A stretch of DNA of 42,594 nt from CAYYNP01 sp964472545 (GTDB taxonomy: Bacteria; Planctomycetota; Planctomycetia; Pirellulales; Thermoguttaceae). The DNA lies in assembly GCA_964472545.1 (NCBI GenBank), contig CAYYNP010000047.1, forward strand, positions 1 through 42,594. Reading direction: 5' to 3'. Positions 32,183 through 39,400 of this stretch are shown piece by piece. Made by a program: the position numbers and the translations under genes. Within the stretch, counting starts at the first letter, position 1, and every line of letters begins with the position of its first letter. Under the pieces are notes generated by a model, which ran no database searches, had not been told where the DNA came from, and was given only the letters and a program-made list of their open reading frames with translations.

Positions 32183-32298
32183 TCCGGGGCTATCGAACAA
32201 GACGCCGACATGTCTGGTTCATCCACCGCGAGGAGGTCTACCGCCACGACGAGGCTGACAGAGGGAAGGCGGAGTTGACCACGTCGAAGAACCGCAAC
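32183..32298 (+). pseudogene. Fragment of replicative DNA helicase gene (dnaB C-terminus), frameshifted
   Basis: Bases 32183-32212 read 'SGAIEQDADM' and, after a one-base deletion, 32215-32298 read 'WFIHREEVYRHDEADRGKAE' and on to 'KNRN'. This is the highly conserved block near the end of DnaB (SGSIEQDAD…FIxRxEVY…G.AE…K.RN). The Walker domains are absent, similarity stops after KNRN, and a TAG lies just upstream, so it is a decayed fragment. It may have come in with a phage or plasmid helicase, or be a chromosomal duplication scrap. Confidence 0.65.
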
Positions 32299-32475
32299 GA
32301 GGTGGCGAGGAACTACCGCCTGGAACGGGACGCGCCAACGACGACGTTTCGCACCCCCGCAATAGAGTGGGAGGCCCGCGTACGGCGGCAAAACGCTGTC
32401 AATGGGCTGAAAGGTGGCCCAGGCGCCCAATTCGAGACGCGAGGTGCCGCAGGCCGGCTACAGGCAGTCCAAACG

Positions 32476-32497
32476 GCGCCAGAATCGATTTCTGAGG
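32476..32497 (+). repeat. Dispersed repeat core, copy 2
   Basis: The core CGCCAGAATCGATTTCTGAG is present with one change; upstream similarity is weak. Confidence 0.6.
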
Positions 32498-32648
32498 CAA
32501 GGGCACCGGCTGAGATTGCCGCATCAGCATGAAAGTGAAGAGACCGATCACTGCCAAGGATCACTGCCAAGGATCACCGCCGTCGCCGCCAGCCCAGGAT
32601 GCCTCTGAAGCCCGGAGGCGGCCTTGGCGCAATCGAAAGGGCGTAGCA

Positions 32649-32760
32649 ACGCTGTTTGTCTCACGGAAGCCCCAAGGGGTGTCTGGACACCTATTTCGGC
32701 TCGGCGCGAATCCAACAAGGGCTACGCCCAGCCAAATCGCGCCAGAATCGATGTCTCGGG
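32649..32760 (+). repeat. Dispersed repeat, copy 3
   Basis: It runs from a T-rich start through GGAAGCCC, a GGTGTC-TG-GACACC hairpin and 'TTCGGC' to the core CGCCAGAATCGATGTCT (32740-32756). It aligns end to end with 42430-42541. Confidence 0.7.
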
Positions 32761-32818
32761 GTGGGGCTGAGGCCGCTCTCGTCCGTCGGGCCTTTGAACT
32801 CGAGACTGCGGCCCGTGC

Positions 32819-33784
32819 TCACTCCGCCGGAACTTGGGCCACGCGGAAGCCGAAGTCGTTGACCCGGTAGCCGGGCTCGAGGGGGTTGCGGACCGCCGAA
32901 CGCAAGCTCTGCGCGCGGCTGTCCCAGCCCCCGCCACGCAACACGCGGTCGTGGCCTGTGATCGGCCCGAAGGGGTCGTTCAGAGGCGACTTGACGTAGT
33001 AGGTCGGTTCGTACCAGTCCGAGCACCATTCCCACACATTACCGTGCATGTCGTACAGGCCGAAGTCATTGGGGCGGAAACCGCCAACCGGCGACGTGAA
33101 CGCATAGCCGTCACTCGACGTGATCGCCCAAACCGCCGACGGCCATTTCGGCTTCAGCGAAGCATCCGCCACGTTCCCGACTTTCGCCAGGCCTTCGAGG
33201 TCGTCCCCGTGATAGAAGCGTGTTGTCGTTCCCGCACGACATGCGTACTCCCATTCCGCCTCCGTCGGCAAGCGATACGTCCGACCTTCCTTCTGGCTCA
33301 GCCAACCGCAAAACGCCACCGCGTCGTTCCAGCTCACGTTCGCTACCGGGTGCCGATCGGTCTGCGTGAAACCGAGGTTCCGCCACGTGTACTTCGGATC
33401 ACGGCCAAAGTTGCCTTCCGCTTCATTCCACCCCCACCCGCCCTCTCCGTCTTTCTCTGCGTCCGTCTTGAAGCCCGTGTCGGTCACGAATTGACGGAAG
33501 TCCCCTACCGTTACCTCATACATACCCAGGTAGAACGGCTTGGTGATCCGGACCCGATGTTGTGTCTCGTCGTCGTCGCGGTCTTCCTCGCCCTCCGGAC
33601 TCCCCATCACGAACTCCCCCGTCGGGATCCGCACCAGCTTCATGCCGATCGAGTTGGTGATGACCTTGTCGGTAGGAAAGGCCGCCTGCTTCTCCGCGGG
33701 AGGCACTCCCCCGTCGGTCCCTTTGCCGCAACCTCCGGCCAAGAAGGCGAGCACCACCACCGGCCAGATCGCAGACTTCCGCAT
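32819..33784 (-). CDS. SUMF1/FGE-fold lipoprotein
   Basis: About 321 residues from the ATG at 33784, which has GGAGGAGG 6 bases upstream. A lipobox (FLAGGC, Cys19) anchors it to a membrane. The SUMF1 fold is complete: 'LVRIPTGEFVMGSPEGE', 'FYLGMYEVTVGDFRQFV', 'NVSWNDAVAFCGWLS', 'RLPTEAEWEYACRAGT', 'DMHGNVWEWCSDWY' and 'RGGGWDSRAQSLR'. The two Cys of the copper site in true formylglycine-generating enzymes are both absent from the last block, so it probably binds rather than modifies. Such proteins are abundant in planctomycetes, often with unknown ligands. Confidence 0.85.
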   Translation of the reverse strand: MRKSAIWPVVVLAFLAGGCGKGTDGGVPPAEKQAAFPTDKVITNSIGMKLVRIPTGEFVMGSPEGEEDRDDDETQHRVRITKPFYLGMYEVTVGDFRQFVTDTGFKTDAEKDGEGGWGWNEAEGNFGRDPKYTWRNLGFTQTDRHPVANVSWNDAVAFCGWLSQKEGRTYRLPTEAEWEYACRAGTTTRFYHGDDLEGLAKVGNVADASLKPKWPSAVWAITSSDGYAFTSPVGGFRPNDFGLYDMHGNVWEWCSDWYEPTYYVKSPLNDPFGPITGHDRVLRGGGWDSRAQSLRSAVRNPLEPGYRVNDFGFRVAQVPAE

Positions 33785-33880
33785 GGCAAACCTCCTCCCC
33801 GAGATTACCCTTGCCCCACGCCGGCCAGTCTGCCACACCTCGCGGCCGCGGGAGAAGATCGACCCGCACCTATGCCGGCG

Positions 33881-34942
33881 TCAACGGCGACGTTGCCACC
33901 AGATCAGGCCGGCCGCGGCCGCGCAGGCCAGCAGGGCGATGTTGCCGGGCTCGGGGATGCTGGCGACGCGGAAGCCGTCAACGCTGGCATCGCTCGTCGG
34001 CCTGGCGTAGATGTAGCGGGACGAGGCGCGGAGAAAAAAGGCGTCCCTGGCAAACCCCGTGCCCCGCTCGACACGAAACTCGTCGACGAGAGTCTCGATC
34101 CACTCCCACACGTTGCCGCCCTGATCGAATGTGCCGTAGGGACTACCGGAGTTCTCCCACTCACCCACTTCAGTTCGATAGTATGGGTGGTCGATTCCAT
34201 ACCTTCCACCACTGGTGTGATCACCGTTGTAGGTCGCGTAGTTGCCCGGGTCGGTTACGCCGTCGGCGAAGGGAACGTTGGCTCTGCTCAACTCGCCGGC
34301 GTCGTCGACGTAGCCCGGCGCGATGCTGCTACTGGTCGGATAGTCGTAGTAGCCACTCCTGACCGGGGTGTAGTACGCCGCCTTGTACCACTCGTCCTCG
34401 GTCGGGATGACGTACACGGTGCCGTAGGTGCCAATCAGTGCATCCATTTCTGGAGAGTCGTGGGCCGTGACGCCCGAATAGTCGCTGGCGTCTTTCTCGC
34501 CCCAGCCAGCAGCAGAATGCGTATCGTACGCGCCCTGGCGGATGTCTCCCGAGGTCAACCAGTTGGCGAACATCGCCGCGTCGTACCACGTGACATAGTT
34601 GACCGGGCGGTTCGCAAAGTCGCCCGCCACTCGATACCGGTAAGGGTCGCCGGCTGTCCCGCTGCCGTCGTAACGCTCGATCTTGCACCCATATTGGCCC
34701 GACCACATCATCGTGTTGAACAAACCGTACGCATCGACACCGCCTACCGCGTTGAGGAACTCGGTGTACTGCCCCGCGGTCACCTCGTAGGTGCCGATGC
34801 TGTACGCATAGTCCACTGTGCCGTAGCCTGTGTCGTCAGCGGCGTTGCCGGGATTGCCAACCGGGACCATCTCCATTACGATCTCGGCAGATGCAGCGCT
34901 TGCGGAGAAAGCCAACGCGAAGAATGCTGTGAAACGAAACAT
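33881..34942 (-). CDS. Module 2 as an independent gene: PEP-CTERM SUMF1-fold secreted protein
   Basis: If translation starts at the internal ATG (34942), the product is 353 residues with its own signal peptide (MFRFTAFFALAFSASAASAE). The SUMF1-like body shows 'TYEVTAGQYTEFLNAVGG', 'NYVTWYDAAMFANWLTSG', 'IPTEDEWYKAAYYTP' and 'DQGGNVWEWIETLVDE'. The final block has no Cys pair, so it is not a true FGE. The GAGG 10 bases before the ATG is a weaker ribosome-binding site than that of module 1. Confidence 0.6.
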   Translation of the reverse strand: MFRFTAFFALAFSASAASAEIVMEMVPVGNPGNAADDTGYGTVDYAYSIGTYEVTAGQYTEFLNAVGGVDAYGLFNTMMWSGQYGCKIERYDGSGTAGDPYRYRVAGDFANRPVNYVTWYDAAMFANWLTSGDIRQGAYDTHSAAGWGEKDASDYSGVTAHDSPEMDALIGTYGTVYVIPTEDEWYKAAYYTPVRSGYYDYPTSSSIAPGYVDDAGELSRANVPFADGVTDPGNYATYNGDHTSGGRYGIDHPYYRTEVGEWENSGSPYGTFDQGGNVWEWIETLVDEFRVERGTGFARDAFFLRASSRYIYARPTSDASVDGFRVASIPEPGNIALLACAAAAGLIWWQRRR

Positions 34943-35629
34943 GGTAGTGCCTCGCTGTGAGCTTCTGGTGGTGAGAATGTCCAAACGCGATGGCCGCTTG
35001 CGTCTTCGCCAGCCGTAGGTCGCCAGCCCTGCAGCGCTCACGCCCAACAGGATGAGTGTGGAGGGCTCGGGGATCGGCTCAAATCGAATGTCGTCGAACG
35101 TGTCGTTCTGGCCGTTGTGGACCGGCTCGAACAGATCGACGCGGGCGATGCCGTCGGCCGACTCGAACCCGGCGAACGTCGCCTGGCTGCCGGTGGGCAT
35201 CGAGGCAACGATGGTCCCCATCGACTCCAAACTGCGGTCAAAGGCGGTCAACTCCCACGTGGCCCGGGAACCGGAGGAGAGCAACAGCCCGAAACGCTTC
35301 ACCGGTACATCGAAATCGAACTGAAGGTGCGTCACCATTGTGCCAGTCGTCTTCATGGCGGGATCGCCGGACGCCCCGGGGATATTCGAGAAGAAGGTCG
35401 CCAGGCCATTTCGCGTTTGTATGTAGCCGTCGTTGTGGATGTTGCTGACCGTCATCCCCTCGTACGAGAAACTCCCTCGGATGCCGAAGCATGGCGGGCC
35501 GAACTCGACGAGTGTCTCCTGACCGGAGAAGTCACTTCGCCCGATCCGCGCGATCGTCCCTGCCGAGAGAAACGCATCGCTGCAAAGCAGCATCACCAAC
35601 GCCGCCAGGCAACTCGTGAAACGAAACAT
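33881..35629 (-). CDS. Double PEP-CTERM reading frame (two secreted proteins without an intervening stop)
   Basis: The 582-codon frame reads as two complete proteins in line. Module 1 (1 to about 215) has a signal peptide, a beta-rich body and a PEP-CTERM tail ('IPEPSTLILLGVSAAGLATYG' then WRRRKR). Instead of stopping it runs through a 15-residue linker to Met230, where a second signal peptide begins. Module 2 is a SUMF1-fold protein ending in 'IPEPGNIALLACAAAAGLIWW' plus QRRR at 558-582. Both starts share the leader GAGGCAC-NAC-N-ATGTTTCGTTTCAC, so they are duplicated units. Either a stop codon was lost, or the second start is used independently. PEP-CTERM tails are cut by exosortase at the membrane. 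Confidence 0.75.
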   Translation of the reverse strand: MFRFTSCLAALVMLLCSDAFLSAGTIARIGRSDFSGQETLVEFGPPCFGIRGSFSYEGMTVSNIHNDGYIQTRNGLATFFSNIPGASGDPAMKTTGTMVTHLQFDFDVPVKRFGLLLSSGSRATWELTAFDRSLESMGTIVASMPTGSQATFAGFESADGIARVDLFEPVHNGQNDTFDDIRFEPIPEPSTLILLGVSAAGLATYGWRRRKRPSRLDILTTRSSQRGTTMFRFTAFFALAFSASAASAEIVMEMVPVGNPGNAADDTGYGTVDYAYSIGTYEVTAGQYTEFLNAVGGVDAYGLFNTMMWSGQYGCKIERYDGSGTAGDPYRYRVAGDFANRPVNYVTWYDAAMFANWLTSGDIRQGAYDTHSAAGWGEKDASDYSGVTAHDSPEMDALIGTYGTVYVIPTEDEWYKAAYYTPVRSGYYDYPTSSSIAPGYVDDAGELSRANVPFADGVTDPGNYATYNGDHTSGGRYGIDHPYYRTEVGEWENSGSPYGTFDQGGNVWEWIETLVDEFRVERGTGFARDAFFLRASSRYIYARPTSDASVDGFRVASIPEPGNIALLACAAAAGLIWWQRRR

Positions 35630-36428
35630 CGTCGTGCCTCCTTAGAAATCGAATCTCGATTCAATGACCCATCAACGGACGGACAATCCCCGTCTTCAAA
35701 ACCAATGGGAACCTGACCCGCAACCGCACGGATCACTTCGACACGCCAGACGATCATCACGGGCGAAACCGCAACGTCAGATTGCGTGTCGGGAAAGCTG
35801 CCTCGTCGGGGAGTTATCGTGCCTCAAGCAGATACTCGTGAACTCGGAACGCCTGTTACGTTACCATCGCCGTGGGCGGTGGTCAACGAAATTCTGGGGG
35901 CGTGGGGTGGATTTCAGGAATCGGCCCCAGCGGAGGGGTGAACAAGCAGCCGGGCCAGGAATCGGGCAAGTCTGATTCTCGCCATCGGGCCAACACGGGA
36001 CAGCCAGGACGCCCTGTCCGCCGCTTTCGTCCGTCAGGCCCCTTATCGCGGGTTTGCCGCCCGGTGGATCATGCCATTGGGGGACAGTGTGGTGTCCATT
36101 GCCCGGGGCGGCGTCGCCTGGAGAACCGGATCGACTCGCTGCCACGAAGGCCCGGCTTTGGTAACGGCGTAACCTACCGCCAGGCGTCGAAGGTCTCCAG
36201 TCGTTCGTCCTCGGCTGTCCGCCTTGTGGCCGGCGGCGGAACTGAAGGAGTACTGCGAATTCAAGGCCGCTCTGGACGGCAATTCGTTGCCGGCGATCGT
36301 GAAGCGCTCGCACACGGAAGTTTGCAGAATTGGCAGGTTCTCGTCATAATTGAAATCTGACGATAGATGCACGGTCTTGAGTCTGGACAGCCGGCCTGCG
36401 GAGCACCGACTTGAGGAAGGTGAGGTTT
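35630..36428. other. Gene-free stretch before the giant secreted protein
   Basis: About 800 bases hold weak members of the dispersed repeat family (a shared TCGTCCGTCRGGCC word at about 36026). A coding-like stretch at about 36230-36350 on the plus strand ('LKEYCEFKAALDGNSLPAIV' and beyond) is not recognised, lacks a start and may be a gene scrap. Confidence 0.45.
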
Positions 36429-39400
36429 ATGCAGCACCGAAGGGCTTCGGCCGCAAATGGCAGGCGGTCGCAGCGAAAGTTGGCCCGAGGCAAAGCGAAG
36501 CTCGGGCGGCCGGACCGTCTGGGTTTCGAGTTTCTGGAACCGCGGCTGCTGCTCGAAGGCCTGCTCATCAGCGAGTTGATGGCCGTCAACGACAGCGTCC
36601 TGGCCGATGGAAACGGCGAGTTCGAGGATTGGATCGAGATCTACAATCCGACCGACCAGACGATCGACCTTGACGGCTGGTATCTGACCGACAACGTGGC
36701 CGATCCGACGCAATGGCGCTTCCCGGCAATCGCGCTTGCGGCGGAAGAGCATCTCGTGGTCTTCGCTTCCGAGAAGGACCGAACCGATCCCCGCTACGCG
36801 CTACACACGAACTTCCGGCTCGACGGCGAAGGCGAGTATCTGGCCCTCGTTCAACCCGACGGCGCGACCGCCGCGCACGAGTATACGCCGGCCTATCCGG
36901 CCCAGACGTCGGACGTCTCCTACGGGATCAGCGACGATGCCACGGCGTTTTCCGTGCCCGACGGCGACGCGCTGAGCTACCACGTTCCCACCGCGGACGA
37001 CGCCGTGTCGGAGCCCGACTGGATGTTTCCCGAGTTCGACGATTCCCAGTGGTCGGCGTACTCCAAGACCTCGGGCATCCTGATCGCCGAGGCGGGTACG
37101 GAGGACCCCGATTTCGTCGAGATCCAAAACGTCTCCGACCGGGCGATCAACACCGACGGCTGGGTCGTGGCGGCCAACATCGGTACGACCGGCAGCGTCA
37201 ACCAGGTGCATTCGGTTTACTGGGAGCTTCCCGCGGTCATCGCCGGCGGGCAGGTGCTCTATCAAGACGACGACCCGGCAGAGCTCGACAGCTACTGGGG
37301 CAGTCCGATCAACTGGCGGACCGCCGGCTACGGCTGGGTGATGATCGTCGACGACTTCGGTAACGTGGCCGACTTCGTCGCCTGGGGATACCCGGCCGAT
37401 CAGATCACCTCGATGAACGTCACCGTCAACTCGCACCAGATCACGATTGGCGACGCCTGGAACGGTGATTCCGTGGCGGGCACCGGTTCTGCCGGCAACT
37501 CGCTGCAACGCCACGGCGATACGGATCACGATTCGGCCGCCGATTGGGCCTTCGTTGCGCCGCACTCGCCGCGGGAGGAGAATGCGGACCTGGTTACGCC
37601 GTTTGGCGCCGACCCGGCCATCGGATTCGGCTTCGACGTGGCGGCCACCGGGCTGGACGGCACGTTCTCGATCGACGTCGCCGAGTTGATGCACGGCCAG
37701 AACGCCTCGCTGTGGACGCGTGTTCCCTTCGAGGTCGACGACCCGGGTCTGACCGACGCGCTGCAGTTACACGTGCAATACAACGACGGCTTCGTGGCAT
37801 ATCTCAACGGCGTCGAGATCGCCGCCCGCAATGCGCCCGAGGTGCCCGGTTGGAACTCTGCCGCAACCGACGGGCGAACCGTGCCCGCATCGCAGCAAGT
37901 TGAGCGGATCGAGTTGGCCGAGTATTTTGGTGTGTTGCGCGCCGGGCGCAACGTATTGGCGGTCCACGGGTTGAACGCCGCGGCCGACGACGCCAACTTC
38001 CTCATCGCGGCCAGTTTGCTACAGTCAGGCAATCGCTTCTTCACCGACCCCACGCCCGGCACGGCGAACGGTGCGGGCTTCTCGGGCCTGGTCGCCGACA
38101 CGGCCTTCAGCGTCGACCGCGGCTTCTACGACGCGCCCTTCGAGGTCGAGATCACAACCGACACCCCCAACGCACAGATCTACTATACGACCGACGGCAG
38201 CCTGCCGAGCGATATCGGCGGCACGTTCTACACCGATCCGATCCCCATCAACACCACGACCACGCTGCGGGCAATCGCGCTGAAGCAAGGCTACGCGCCC
38301 ACCAACGTCGACACGCAGACGTACATCTTCCCCAACGCTGTGCTTCGGCAGTCCGGCAGCATGGGAGGGTTCGACTACACGCTCAGCCCCGCGATCCTCG
38401 GCGACCCGGTCTACGGCCCGTTGATGGAGCCGGCCTTGCAGGGCGTTCCTACCGTTTCAATCGTTACGCCGCAGTCGAGCCTGTTCGGATCGACCGGCAT
38501 CTATGACCACCCACAGCACAAGGGAAAGGTCTGGGAGCGTGCCATTTCGCTGGAGTTGCTCAACCCGGGTGAGGACGCATTTCAATTCGACGCGGGCATA
38601 CGCATCCAGGGGCGTGAGAGCCGGGCGTATACGAAGAAGAGTTTCCGGCTCTATTTTCGCGGCCAGTACGGCCCGGGACAGTTGGAGTATCCGTTGTTCG
38701 AGGATCACCCTTTCTCCGAAGGCGCCGTGGAACAGTTCGACCAACTGATCCTCCGTAGCGGCTCGCAGGACGGTTGGTTCCAAACCCGCATTCCCCCGGC
38801 CACCGCGCTCTACCTGCGAAACCGCTGGACGAACGACCTGGGGCTTTCCCTGGGGAATCCGGCCGCCCATGGGCGTTTCGTCCACGTCTTCCTCAATGGC
38901 GTCTACTGGGGGCAATATCACCTGCTGGAGCGAACCAACGCCCCGTTCTTCGCCTCTTACGAAGGCGGCGACAAAGACAACTACGACGTATTCAATGAGA
39001 GCGGGTTTCTCGACGGCGACGCCACCGCATGGAATCGAACCGTGGCCATTGCCAACGCCGGACTGGCCGATCCGACGAACTATCAACGCATCCAACAGTT
39101 CATCGACGTCGATCATTACATCCGCTACGCGATGGTCAACCACTACACGCTCTTCGTCGGTTGGTGGGCCGCGAACAACTATCTCTTCGGGCGGGAACGG
39201 ACCGCGGGGCAGACGTGGAACTTCGTGCCCGTAGATTCCGACGGCGCGTATGGACAGTACCTCAGCCAGAATGCCTACACGGACTACACCGGCTACGGCG
39301 GACCGGGCGGCTTGTTTAGTCGCTTCATCCAGAATCCCGAGTTCCGCATCCGTTTCGCCGACGTTGCGCACCAATACCTCTTCAACGACGGCCCCATGAC

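Larger units (their letters stand above)
31944..32818. other. Repeat-rich stretch without an intact gene
   Basis: About 875 bases upstream of the STAND remnant hold several copies of a dispersed element and a DnaB gene fragment. Reading frames crossing it are not conserved-looking and are interrupted. Confidence 0.6.

Noticed and set aside
31807..32430. A 207-residue minus-strand frame upstream of the STAND gene.
   Set aside because: It runs through the dispersed repeats and the DnaB fragment in antisense and overlaps the STAND start; no homology features.
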